A DNA stretch of 64,000 nt from Parelaphostrongylus tenuis (lineage: Eukaryota > Nematoda > Chromadorea > Rhabditida > Metastrongylidae), in assembly GCA_019055375.1 (NCBI GenBank), contig JAHQIW010000630.1:122674-186673 (forward strand), given 5' to 3'. This document shows positions 25,101 through 35,060 of the stretch, piece by piece. A program made the position numbers and the translations under genes. Position 1 is the first letter of the stretch, and every line of letters starts with the position of its first letter. The notes under the pieces are model-generated. The model was not told the DNA's origin and ran no database searches. It saw only the letters and a program-made list of their open reading frames with translations.

Positions 25101-25417
25101 GACTTAATTCCGTGAATTATAAAGCGTCCTTCACAAGGTGTATCACTGATTCAAACGAATTAATGACACTGGATGAGCATCTTCTCTGTAGAATTTGTCC
25201 ACAAAAACACTTTGACCTCGAATCATCATGTCAGAGATGATGCGACGAAAACTGTTGAGATCGGTATTGACACACATATTCTAGGTTGGAAATCTACAAT
25301 TTCAGTCGGCATCAGTGGCAGCGGTCGACACTGATGGCCAACTTACTTCTAACCAGGATATCAGCATCGTCAACCCCTCTATTATGACGTAATAAACAAG
25401 AGCGTTAATTACTAGGG

Positions 25418-25990
25418 GTGCAAAAGTTTGTCGTTTTGATTTTCTAATACGATTTTTGCAATGAAACTGCATGATTTTGGTGTCATTCACTTGCGCATTT
25501 CCTTTCGAACTTCTCATATACCATTTGCCTATACTTGAGTCAAGATGGAGCTGCCTTGGAAAAAAAATTCACCTGCTACTCATACACGAATGGCACATAG
25601 GCGGAAACGCTAGTGAAACGGTCAGTCGACCATCTTAAAAACACCTTGACAAGCAATTCCTGTGGACGGCCAGAGCCCGACTAATCCTCCAGACTGTCCT
25701 ATCCAGTTCAAACTTCGTGAATCATTTCCTCGCCGTCCTTTCGGCAGCCGCATGATCGCCCTAATTTCCATTAATCTTGCGTGCCGCTTCACGACCACTT
25801 TCTATACGCGCCATTCGTGCATGAGTAGCAAGCTGAATTGTTCCTGGAACAGCTCCATCTTAGAGCAACTGTAGGCAAGTTGTGTATCAAAATGTTCAAA
25901 AGAAAATGTGCTAGTGGACGATATCAAAATCATGCAAGTTTTTTGCAGAAATCATATAAAAAAACCAAAACGACACGAACTTTATACACA
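25418..25990. mobile_element. Mariner-derived foldback element, copy 2
   Basis: Palindromic element related to 4389-4871. The left end aaagtttgtcgttttgattt faces a right end whose complement is aaagttcgtgtcgttttggt. Both arms carry a mariner N-terminal remnant: atggagctgc near 25542 on the plus strand, and cagctccat near 25852 as its inverted partner. The internal part is deleted. It lies about 480 bp beyond the 3' end of the elongase gene. Confidence 0.65.
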
Positions 25991-26466
25991 ATCTATTAGA
26001 ACAAAATTTATCAGGATCAATAATACTTCCAGTAGTGACATAACACATACACATTATTGGTAACGGACGATGTGAAGAATTTAGTTGGAATCTTCAGATA
26101 CTCGAATACACTCTGTAATTAAACCACATACTTCAAAAAAAAGTTTTATCATCACAATTCACCTGTAATTAACACATTTCGGACAGTCTTAATGTAACGT
26201 GTCATTGGTAAGCTATATCTTTGTGCATCGAAACTAGTCCATATTTCACGTGGAACTCGAGAAGGGTGAGGCCCACTAGGTTTTTGCAGTTCTACTGTCC
26301 AGTTCTCAGAAAGTAGAAAAAAGGAAAGAAAAGAAAGCATACGTCAGAAAAAAGCAACTATTAAGAGCGAAATTGAAGGGCAGCAATCGGACATGGTCAC
26401 TCTGTCCCCATACGATCCGGAATGTGCTAGTATACTGGATATAAGAGCTATCTTAAACCTACAGTT

Positions 26467-29400
26467 CTAGTTCGTTTTTTTCAATTTATTCGGCGCTGTT
26501 TGGTACTTCGCCTTTCCACCACGTATCACATACGATGTAAGGAAGAAGTTAATGAAAAGAATCAGATACGTTGTGTCCATAAACGATGCCAAAGCAAAAA
26601 TATTGCTATCGAAATCGCAAGGAACCTGAAAAGAAAAAACGCAGTTTACATATGGGAGAGAACGGAAACACTTCAAGCGTGGATAAAAATGTTGGTGTAC
26701 AGAAAAATCGACCAATATATTTGAAAATCTCCACATTTATAGCGACGAAGTAAAGAAAATCGACCGGAAATGTGATTCAGTCATTTTCAAGCTTGATTTG
26801 TGAATTTGTAGAGAATATCGTTCATTGAAAAACCTATAAGTAGATGTCTTAAGAACACTACTGTAACCGATTAAAATGATCGACTTTATTTTCGAGCTGT
26901 TTTTCAGCAGTGTTGTGATACTGACTGTGTATCAAATAATGCTGAGTGATATGCATGACCTCGTGAAATCAACATGATGAACGATCTAGCTCCAGAGTTG
27001 AGCAGATGGAAGCGAGCTGCTGGGGAACGTTTAAGAGCACCGAGAACGTAATGAAGAGTACAAAAGAGCATCCGACTCCGTGCCCACCTTTTCGACTCCA
27101 CGATTATCCCTGGCCTAACGTATGCAGCAGGAACCTGGTCGATACGTAAGCAGGATGAAAGATCACTCGGCGTTATTGAACGCGCAGTCGAAAGGTCGAT
27201 GCTAGGAGTATCCCGAAGCTCGCAAATGAGAGCAAGGTTCCGAAGTTCCGACCCATGTCAACGATCGAAAATCAGAGACGCCGTTCTACACGCCACGATA
27301 TCGAAAATAAGGTGGGCCGAACACGTGATGCGCTTCAGCAACAACCGATGGACGAGAGCCGTTACCGACTGGATTCCTCGGGATATCAAGCGATCAACAG
27401 GAAGACCACCCACTCGATGGTCCGATTTCTTCACAAAAGTCTAGAAGGAAGATAAGATGCTTAACGAATTGCTAGAGCGAAAAGGATCCACTGTGCTACT
27501 CTTCCACGGGTCAGGGAAAAAATGGAAGAGTTGCTGGTGCCCGCTCGAGTCACTCGACGATCAACGGGACAGGTGATGCATGACCTCGAGTCCCAGGCGA
27601 GAGTTGAACCGCGTTCCATCTTTCCCGGAGGCGCATGCTAATGACCGTCGTGCCACCGCCTGGGGATCAACGCTTTCTATATCACTAAACATGATTGAAT
27701 ATAATTGATATAAATCCAGTGCAGTAAAAAAGGCCAAAATCACTCTTAACACCATCATTAATCACCTCTATGTTAGAACGAAAGTGAATATCTCGAAATA
27801 ATGCTTACCCCTACGAAGTACACGAGGTAGCCAATATGCGCTAGGATAGCACATGAAATCACGAATTGCAGAATTTGCAGCGTGGTTATGAACTTGGCCA
27901 CGGCTCCTGGGACATTGATCTTCATTGAACGCAAGAAATAGTAACTAAAAGCAGGTGAACGAAAAACAAGCATCAGGTCAGGATTGTAAAATCAGGATTG
28001 TGAAGAGAAACTTACCTGTACATGAATGCATGGACAGTATAGTTGAGATAGATACCATAGCGGTTGAAAGCGGGCATCGTCGGATGAGAAGAAAACGCAT
28101 AGATATTTGTGAGGATGTGATGGTACCTAGATACTTATATCACACAAGAGGGAATGCAGCATGGGTTTGCTCATAAATCGACAGCCACAGGAATGTACGT
28201 AATCAGAAAGAATTCATTTTATTCAACTGCTTTTAGCGGTGTTATGATGTTACAAATATACCCGATGATGTTAAGTGATGCTACAAAATCTTGACGTCAG
28301 ATACGACTCGAGCCCGCATTTCATCGTTTACAGGGGTACTGCTTAGCTAATTGCACTACCGACGCCTTGTTTTCTAGCACTCCTTCAACGATAGAAACGC
28401 ATATAATCTTTTTGATGGCGGTAAAATATTCGTCGGTAGTGCAATTTGTTGAGCAGTGCCTCCGAGAAACGGTGAGGATGCGAGTTCGAGTCCTGCCAGA
28501 CGTCGAACTTTTGCGCATCGCTCATCATCATTAGGAATGGGCATGTTTTTGACATCCCGATGATCGCTAGGTTTCAATGCAAACTGAAAGCTCCCAAAGG
28601 TCAAAAACAGCGTTAAAAGACTTCCTAATAATTAAGCATAGAGCATTCCTCTTATTTGACAGCTATTAGCGGTGGTACGATCGCGGTTAGCGGCTAACAG
28701 CAGTTGAATGAAAATTCTCGTATGCATGATGTATATATGTTACATACATATATATACATATGTCATGTAGTATGATATATACATGTGCATATATATATAT
28801 ATTTGTACACATGTATATAATCTATATACATATGTATATATTATATCCAGTATCTTATATGTTATATCAATATGTGTTATATCCCAGCGTGACTGGGTTC
28901 AACGCCCATATCGGCTTCTCAGACCAAACCGCTGACGATTGCTTCTTGACAGATTGACACAACTGTGTCGCAGAAAGAGTGATCGCAGAACGAAAGCGCC
29001 GGTAGTGCACTAGTTAGCATGCACTTCCGTAAAGGGCAAAATGCGGGTTCGAATCCCCTCCAACGTTGAAGGTCATGCATATCACTACATTATTGAATAT
29101 GCATAGAGACTATGTTAGAATGAGAACCCACTCATCAAAATTTGCTTACCAGTGAAGGAACATAAGCGGTCGTTTTCGTAAAACGATAAACACAGTGTCG
29201 ATCAGTTCGAAAAGCTTGGATACTATGAATAGAAGACCCAATAGCCATTTTCACCTTTCGCAAAATCATATGTGAAACAGTATGAATCTGAAACGCTCAA
29301 ATTCAAGGTTGTAATTGATCCTAGATATCAGCTTTTGGGTGCATACACATTTTTTATTCTCTTAAATGAGTTCCAGATTAACCATCAAAGAGTTCCGAGT

Positions 29401-32100
29401 GGTAGGCAAAACATTTGGCCCAAGGCGGGAGCATATCAGACTAGATCCAATGATGTTTGATCCTGACAAGTACGATAGAGTAAAACGAAGAAAGAGTGCT
29501 AGAAAAGTGGTGACCTCGGTAGTGTTAGTGGTACCACACGCGCTCGTCATCGGTGAGATGCGGGTTCAATTACCCGCTTGGGCCAGATGGTTTGCATACC
29601 ACTGAAACTCGTGGGTATACAATTATGTTTTGTAGATTCCCGTTGTGCGGCTGTCATAAATTTTGTTTTCTTACTTTTTACATTTTTACGATGTGTATAT
29701 GTATTTAATTGCCTAAAAAGTACGATATGACTAAGAGGGATATCTAAAGGGTTGGATAGATAGAGGGATAATTACAATTTTTGTAGTATACATTGATGAT
29801 TCGAATGGAACATTGAATTGATCGGTACGGCTTAAGTCGTAATAATAAAGGCAATCAAAGTAGATATACTAGTAAAAACACCTTTCAATCAACTATTCGG
29901 AGACGTCGCTCGAAAACAATATAATCCGATAACATGAGCCTTTCAAGCGGTCTTTTACGGCGCTTCTAAAGTGCAAGACACGTGTTTTGGCCTTCCAGCT
30001 TCATCAGTAGCACGCAGCCTTTTCGTTCAGCCAGTTCCTCAGGAACATATCCCCTCTGACGAGTGTAAAAAGTTCGTCGTCGATTCCTCCGTTATAAGGG
30101 ATATTTCACCGAGGAACTGACTGAACGAAAGGCACCGTGCTAGTGATGAGGCTGGAAGGCCGAAACACGTGTGTGACTCTTTATAAGTGCCCATGACAGT
30201 CTCCTCGAAAGGCTGAAAACAATTATTAGATTACACTTTTATTTGCACTTTCTTCCAACCGAACATTCCTTTAGGATGTCTCTATGGTTCTAGCATGGCA
30301 GTCGATCTGTTATCGAGATCCTGTCACCTGTACATCAACTTGTATTTGAAGTTGATAGATGATTCCTCTCATTTCTCTCTGCAACGATTAGATAACAAGG
30401 ACGTGGGACTGGCGGGTTCAATGATAACTGATGGACCATCTAACAAAGTTGAGTCTCTTATAAACTTTAACCCTACAGGTGAAAAAATCAAAACATTTGT
30501 AAAGTTCTCTGCAATATTTCGACTAAAGAGAGCGAAAATGGAAGCAATGAATTTAGAAAAAAAAAGACTAACTCTGGAATCCTTTTTCTTTGAGTGTCGT
30601 CCAAAATTCAGGTGACATTTTTATCATGCCCAAAATCGAGAAGACAGCAAGAATGAAGTTCCATATGTTCAGTGGCACAAACAACGAGAATGGTTGGCGA
30701 TTTCGCATGAAGAACTTCGTTCCAAACACCACTACAAGGTATAGTAACGAAGCCTAGAAACGGCAAATGTTTATACATTAACCCTCACTGGACCGTGGAC
30801 CCACGGCCTCTGCGTCTCTGACCTCCGCGTATGGCGTCTAACAATGACAAGTGCCATTAGACGCCATGTTAGACCAACCGTTGAAGGTTAGAGACGCAAA
30901 GGCCGTGGGTCCACGGTCCTCGCATGACTTAACTTTGCTTAAGCTTTGAAGGCTTACTTCAAACAAGAACAGTGTTTTCTTAATAGCAAAAATACAGTTT
31001 TCCAATAAGCGAAAATATAATGTTGTCTTAATAGAATGAAATGAAATGATTTGGGAAAATGTTACAATAAATAGGATATTTTGGCATTTAAAGAAAAAAA
31101 CTACAAAGTACTGAACAATTTCGAGGTTTTAAAAAATGTCGGTTTCGGAGATCACACAAAAAATTTCATTCAAATAGAGGAGCTTATACCTTGTTACAAG
31201 TCTTCATAACTTTTTTATTCCATTTGACATTTGACTGTACGAGACCAGCACTTCATATTCTGTTAGTCGACTGTCTGCAACGAGTACCTGCTTCGTCATG
31301 ACGTGTAGTTATTCCAGAGTGTGGGGCAGGAGCTCGTCCACGGCACTGCCATTCACACTCGGCACTTTCATTTTTCATCTCCACGAACGCCGCAGAATAC
31401 TGGTCGGACGCGTCTCCTTGCAACCTCGAGGATAGCCAGGCTGGGCGTTCATCCCATGAGAGCGACCGTTGCTGATTGTCGCAGAGTGCTTCGGGTGGTC
31501 GAGGGTTCAGTCCCACGCCGAGCCGCGCCAGCATTACTAGTCACTCGGCCAGAGGCCCTCAAATCGAAGAGCTTTTAGCATTTCCACGGTTCTTTCCGTG
31601 AGTAATTCTTCGAAAATCCTTTTCCGACATTCTGATATCAAAAAATGCTAATTCACCGTCGTCGAGAAACATGCATTGAAATTCTATCTGTTTACGGTAA
31701 TAGAAATTTCGATAGAACAAACTCTTAGACGCCTCTGTAGGATTGTGGTCCCATCAATTTTGTCTAAGCCCAGGCCTAAGTCTCTCGCAATTTCCTATTC
31801 AAAAGTCAATTCAAAAATTATATTTTGACAATTGATGAGATCACGAGTGCCCCACAACGGCCAGCTATCAAAGTAGGAATGTATGATGAGATCGCTAAAT
31901 TTTCAGGGAAAAGGAGAGGAATAAAAAGGCGGAGAGAGGAGAGAGAGATGGCGTACCTGTATGCTGATGTCGAAATGATCAGCGATGAATCGGCGACCTT
32001 CTTCTTCCGGAAAATCCTGGCCACCATGAGTGACGAGTGAGAGGAAGCGTCTCGTCTCGAACTTCACGTCCAGCAGGCGATGAACGAGCGGATGATCCAT
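26467..32100 (-). CDS. Very-long-chain fatty-acid elongase (ELO-1/ELO-2-like), six exons, one frameshift
   Basis: Exons on the minus strand are 32100-31957, 30753-30573, 29287-29150, 28126-28016, 27944-27809 and 26625-26467, all with GT/AG borders and matching phases. The product would be about 289 residues, the usual ELO length. Exon 1 begins MDHPLVHRLLDVKFETRRF and resembles C. elegans ELO-1/ELO-2. Later come KLFELIDT, LRKRPLMFLHWYHH with the catalytic HxxHH box, and MYSYYFLRSM. The C-terminus is lysine-rich (KLKKTN), compatible with ER retention. The family condenses malonyl-CoA with acyl-CoA in the ER membrane, the first step of chain elongation. Exon 3 lacks one base after TGGGTCTTC (near 29231), shifting the frame before IVSKLFEL. 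This is either a sequencing error or a real lesion. A TTTGCATTTCAG acceptor 10 bases before the ATG suggests trans-splicing. Introns hold SINEs, a ribozyme foldback and an RTE fragment. ELO-1 and ELO-2 cannot be told apart here. Confidence 0.9.
26951..26963 (+). repeat. Target-site duplication, left copy
   Basis: atgcatgacctcg, identical to 27576-27588; together they bracket the RTE fragment at 26964-27575. Confidence 0.8.
26964..27575 (+). mobile_element. 5'-truncated RTE retrotransposon insertion
   Basis: The plus strand reads HLFDSTIIPGLTYAAGTW, KQDERSLGVIERAVERSM, HVMRFSNNRWTRAVTDWIPR and RPPTRWSDFFTK, the conserved region between the RT and the 3' end of RTE elements. It starts abruptly after INMMND-like residues and ends with gatcaacgggacaggtg, the same end as the copy at 41765. 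Stops and a frame shift are present. The 13-base flanking duplication shows target-primed insertion of a truncated copy. Confidence 0.85.
27576..27588 (+). repeat. Target-site duplication, right copy
   Basis: atgcatgacctcg, matching 26951-26963. Confidence 0.8.
28225..28368 (-). repeat. tRNA-derived SINE, copy 3
   Basis: Minus strand: head GGCGTCGGTAGTGCAATTAG, B-box GGCTCGAGTC near 28306-28314, and tail with atcatcgggtat and taacacc-like sequence. In intron 3 of the elongase gene. Confidence 0.7.
28431..28560 (+). repeat. tRNA-derived SINE, copy 4
   Basis: Head cgtcggtagtgcaatttgtt, B-box GAGTTCGAGTC (28482-28492), and the tail gtcgaacttttgcgcat, then catcattagg. It faces copy 3, so the two form an inverted pair about 60 bp apart. 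Confidence 0.75.
28728..28880. repeat. TA/CATATA simple repeat
   Basis: Dense tandem ta, cata and tgta runs in intron 3 of the elongase gene. Confidence 0.85.
28996..29095 (+). repeat. tRNA-derived SINE, copy 5
   Basis: gcgccggtagtgcactagtt, then gcgggttcgaatcccctcc with the B-box near 29045-29056, and a shortened tail. In intron 3, about 55 bp from exon 3 of the elongase. Confidence 0.7.
29511..29625 (+). repeat. tRNA-derived SINE, copy 6
   Basis: Head gacctcggtagtgttagtgg, B-box GGTTCAATTAC near 29563, tail ttgcataccactg then gtgggtatac. In intron 2 of the elongase gene. Confidence 0.65.
29971..30013 (-). ncRNA. Hammerhead-like motif, family 2, left arm (GAAA changed)
   Basis: Minus strand: stem I GUGCUA pairs with UUGCAC in five of six positions. 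The core CUGAUGA is intact (30007-30001) but GAAA is AAAA, so G12 is lost. Stem III is CACGUG and the cleavage dinucleotide is UC. The minus strand is the coding strand of the surrounding elongase gene. Confidence 0.6.
30137..30180 (+). ncRNA. Hammerhead-like motif, family 2, right arm (C3 and H17 changed)
   Basis: GUGAUGA replaces CUGAUGA at 30143-30149. Stem II is GGCU/GGCC with a GGAA loop, GAAA is at 30162-30165, and stem III is CACGUG. The site reads UG, and a G at the cleavage position is not allowed. Inactive by sequence. Confidence 0.55.
30790..30919. repeat. 130-bp foldback element with long near-perfect ends
   Basis: GGACCGTGGACCCACGGCC at the left end is the exact complement of the right end (30901-30919). 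Pairing continues through gcgtctctgacc/ggttagagacgc and atggcgtctaa/ttagacgccat with small interruptions. No coding frame, no hammerhead core and no obvious target-site duplication. In intron 1 of the elongase gene, 37 bp from the exon 2 acceptor. Confidence 0.8.
31240..31570. other. GC-rich insert of unknown nature in elongase intron 1
   Basis: About 330 bp with clearly higher GC than the flanks and open frames on both strands (93 codons minus, 85 plus). A ggttcagtccc at about 31503 resembles a tRNA B-box, but no A-box precedes it. Possibly a repeat insertion; not recognised. Confidence 0.3.
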
Positions 32101-32113
32101 CGATATCTCACTG
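32101..32113 (-). promoter_or_regulatory. Probable spliced-leader trans-splice acceptor of the elongase
   Basis: TTTGCATTTCAG on the minus strand ends 10 bases before the elongase ATG. No convincing upstream coding exon joins it, so trans-splicing of a leader is the simplest reading; a cis-spliced 5' UTR exon is the alternative. Confidence 0.55.
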
Positions 32114-32492
32114 AAATGCAAAGGCCTTACCACCACCTCTCACCTGAGTGTGTAATGTGATGTTTAACGTTCGCCTGTGGGCCAGACAACATAGCGGAAG
32201 TGAAGCCGATCCACTAATGACGTCATAAATCTCGAGTTTCAAAAATACTGGAGAAACGGGAAAAAAACCAGTACGAATGAGTCGGACGAAGGGGGCACTG
32301 GCGACGGGATGTATGGTGTGATTCTATTGATTAAGTGATGGATGGTACGTGGCAAGAGAAGATAACGACTTCGGCCACTCCGATAGCGACTCCGGCCACT
32401 TCGATAGCGTCAACTTGTCACTGAACCATGCGAACTACAAAGAAAAGCCGACGAAGAACACAACTGATACTTATCATTCGGTGACCTTAGGT

Positions 32493-32692
32493 TCATGAAA
32501 ATAACCCTGTTAGCTCTTCGGCCGCTGTTTTGACGAGTTCCGTCCTCTTCAGAGCCGACTGATCCGAGCCGATTTCGTCCTCGTTGAAGTTCGAATAGGA
32601 CCCTCTTCTCTCTCCTTCTTCTTCGGACAAATACCAGTATGTGGGTGGTTTGTAAAGCCGAAGTTGAAGTAGAGTTGGTTTCACAACAATTA
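32493..32692 (-). CDS. Candidate internal exon, unknown protein
   Basis: Minus-strand open frame starting after an acceptor-like CGATTGTAG and reading LYKPPTYWYLSEEEGERR then a long acidic and polar segment (NEDEIGSDQSALKRTEL) to a stop at 32493. Its amino-acid composition looks protein-like and it sits about 400 bp upstream of the elongase start on the same strand. It could be the end of an upstream gene, possibly in an operon with the elongase. No family was recognised and no partner exons were found, so it may be chance. Confidence 0.25.
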
Positions 32693-32859
32693 CTACAATC
32701 GAAAAGTGATTTCGTAGTGGCTAATATTGAGAAAATCGAGAAAAAACAACCCCGAACACCAATCCAGACGGAAAAAATCCACGGTAAAATTGTGAAAAGT
32801 CTCAAACTCACCCATGACAAATTACGAATAGAAGGCTATCAGCGAACGATAAAAAAGGC

Positions 32860-32975
32860 GACAGACATACCCGATGATGTTGAGTGATGTGCAAAGCTTT
32901 TGCGTCAGCCGGGACTCGAACCCGCATTTGACCCTTTCTCTGGGACGCGCTTAATCAATTGCACCACAGACATCT
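32860..32975 (-). repeat. tRNA-derived SINE, copy 7
   Basis: Minus strand: B-box GGGTTCGAGTCCC (32922-32910), head ending near 32973, tail TTTTGC and atcatcgggtatgtc. It lies upstream of the elongase gene. Confidence 0.75.
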
Positions 32976-33067
32976 GTTTTACCAACACTCTTTCAACGCT
33001 AGAAACCGTTAACGGTTGATTGCTGACAGACTGATGCATTGTAGCGTAGAAAAAGTGGTGACAAAAC

Positions 33068-33205
33068 AGGCATCGGTAGTCCAATTGGTCAAAACATGTG
33101 CCCCTGAGGAGGATGAATTGCGTGTTCGAGTCCCGCCTAACGCTAGAGTTTTGTCCGTCTCTCAACACCATTGGGTATTTCTATAACATTATACCGCCAG
33201 TAAAG
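33068..33205 (+). repeat. tRNA-derived SINE, copy 8
   Basis: Head gcatcggtagtccaattggt, B-box TGTTCGAGTCC (33122-33132), and the tail gttttgtccgtctctcaaca, then ccattgggtat and taacattataccgcc. One of the most complete copies. Confidence 0.8.
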
Positions 33206-33251
33206 AAGCGGTTAAATAAAAAGAATCCTAAGAAAAAAATTGAGAGGTGGG

Positions 33252-33340
33252 CGAAAATTTGATCTCAGGCGAGAGGTGAACCCGCGTTTCACCCATAACG
33301 GGAGGCACGTGATACCACTACACCACCGAGGCATCATTTC
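33252..33340 (-). repeat. tRNA-derived SINE, copy 9
   Basis: Minus strand: gatgcctcggtggtgtagtg head and the GGGTTCACCTC B-box near 33284-33274, then aaattttcgcc. Confidence 0.7.
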
Positions 33341-33403
33341 ACCGCCATTCATTCTTCAGTTTCTCTCATATAGCCAACTACCAGCCACCAAACCTACAGC
33401 AGG

Positions 33404-33538
33404 TCTGATGATGTAGTGGTAGAACGTGCCCCGATAGGGGTCAGCCGTGGGTTCGACTCCTGCCTGCGGTCGAATTTTTGCTTAGCACTCAATTCTCTTA
33501 GGCATATTGGAAACGTTATACCACTGTAGAAAAAAATG
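33404..33538 (+). repeat. tRNA-derived SINE, copy 10
   Basis: tctgatgatgtagtggtaga head, B-box GGTTCGACTCC (33450-33460), tail gtcgaatttttgctt and ggcatattgg, then acgttataccactg. It faces copy 9, so the two form another inverted pair. Confidence 0.75.
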
Positions 33539-33889
33539 CAGCAAAATCATTAGAAATCATGGAAAAGAATTCTGTTCGATGATATAAAAAAGAAGATATG
33601 CATGCACACAAACAACAACATGACCTTTCACTAACAACAACAAACAGCAAAAAAACTCCTAAATAGAAACGGAAACTAAACAAAACAAAAACAAATTTCG
33701 GCAGTGATGTCAGCGAGGACGAACGAATGTGGGAGACAATCGGCCTGATTCTTTGGCTCTGAGAAGGGAAGAAGACGTCTACACGTAGTAGCCGTATAAG
33801 ATCTAATTGGATTGGCAAGGATCATTCCGGATCCGCTCTTTCGTCAATTATCCCTTATCTATTCAAGTTCTCGTTCTCACTATCGTTTA

Positions 33890-34290
33890 GAGCAGTTTCT
33901 TGTGGTTATTTTGATATATTACACTTATACATTTGTTCTAAAGATGGAACTGTTTTCCAAGAGCAAAAACGATTGTTGGTGTTGACGCGAGGATCGTTTC
34001 GTGTTCCAAGTGCTTCTGAGACTTTCCGCCGGATTAGCGAGAACTCTGGTGACGGAATATTTGGGTGAACTGCAGTTTTTCATCGTTTCTATGATTTCGA
34101 AGCTGAAAATGGAGATCTGACGCAAAAGCAAGAAGCCGGTTGTCAGCAAGAAAATCTCAGCAGCACTTGAAACGAAACGATACTCGCGTGGTATCAACGA
34201 CCATTTTTGATCTTGGGACAATTTCATCTTAAAAAAAATGTATAAGCGTTACATATCAAAATAATCACAAGGAGCTGTTCTAAACGACTG
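33890..34290. repeat. Foldback element, family 6, copy 1
   Basis: Arms of about 125 bp: ttgtggttattttgatatat, gcaaaaacgattgttgg and cgaggatcgtttcg on the left are mirrored on the right by tactcgcgtgg, tcaacgaccattttt and tcaaaataatcacaa. The spacer is about 150 bp. No hammerhead core was seen. The adjacent 3' flank (ctcaaatgcatgg to gtccggaaaatttcttgcc) is repeated after copy 2. Confidence 0.7.
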
Positions 34291-34599
34291 CCAAACAAAA
34301 TCTCAAATGCATGGAAAATAACCAAGAAAAACGAAAAAGTCCGGAAAATTTCTTGCCAACCCCATATTTATCGACCTTGTTGTAGTAGCCTAGTTGTAAG
34401 AGAATTCTATAACACAATTTTCTCTATTTATCCAACGATACGTTTCTAAGATCTGTTTAAAGGCGGATATTCTAGACATTCACACAGCGCTAATATCACT
34501 GCGTCGATAAATATGAGGTTGACAAGAAATTTCTCGGACCTTTTTCGTTTTGTCGACTATCTTTTATGCATTCGAGTTCTTAGTTGTACTTGTCTTTAT

Positions 34600-35060
34600 A
34601 GCACGCTCATTGCGGATATAATATCTATACATTTGTTTGAAGAAATAATCGTCGCGAGAGCAAAAACGATTGTTGATGCTACACGAGTATCCGTACGGGT
34701 TCAAGTGCCGCTTAGACTTTCCTATGGACAACCGGCTCCTTGCGCATCAGATCTCCATTTCCAGCCGTGAACTCATTGAAAAAGATCAAGAAATAATGTT
34801 CTCTTACTCTTCGTCACCCCAGGGCTTGCTAATCGAGCAAGTAGTCTTAGTATCTCTTCAACTCAAACGATCCTCGCGTAGCATCAACAGTCGTTTTTGC
34901 TCTCGGGACTATTCCATCTTGAAGCAAATGCATAAGTGTTATATATCAAAAGAACCACAAGAGACTGATTTAAACGATAATAGGGCCAAAAACTCAAATG
35001 CATGATAAATAATCAACGAAAATGAAAAAGATCCGGAAAATTTCTTGCCGTTCCAGTAAC
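34600..35060. repeat. Foldback element, family 6, copy 2
   Basis: Same plan as 33890-34290 in direct orientation: gcaaaaacgattgttgatgc on the left faces gcatcaacagtcgtttttgc on the right (34880-34900), with the shared flank gatccggaaaatttcttgcc at the 3' end. Confidence 0.7.

Larger units (their letters stand above)
19184..25417. other. Long AT-rich stretch without a supportable gene
   Basis: Contains one hammerhead-family-2 arm at 22040-22150 and a 21-bp perfect palindrome (tgagggtcat and its complement) at about 22172-22192. A GC-rich patch at 24150-24250 surrounds a possible short first exon (ATGGCGCCG then a GTATAT donor at about 24216-24236) that could not be linked to further exons. 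At about 22880-22960 the plus strand reads CVICGHWAPSHC, like a retroelement gag zinc knuckle, but nothing else supports a retroelement there. Confidence 0.4.
26885..27668 (-). repeat. tRNA-derived SINE, copy 2, split by an RTE insertion
   Basis: Minus strand. The tRNA-like head runs from 27668 to 27589 (B-box GGTTCAACTC near 27601-27610) and the tail from 26963 to about 26885 (atgctgagtgat, gtgttgtgat). Between them is an RTE fragment flanked by the identical 13-base atgcatgacctcg. It lies in the last intron of the elongase gene. Confidence 0.7.
29930..30225. repeat. Inverted dimer (foldback) of the family 2 hammerhead repeat
   Basis: The left arm (cctttcaagcggtctttta, aagtgcaagacacgtgtttt, cgttcagccagttcctc) is mirrored by the right arm (gaggaactgactgaacgaaa, ccgaaacacgtgt, agtgcccatgacagt) around a centre near 30080. 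Each arm carries one ribozyme motif facing outward. It lies in intron 2 of the elongase gene, so the pre-mRNA should contain it. Confidence 0.75.
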
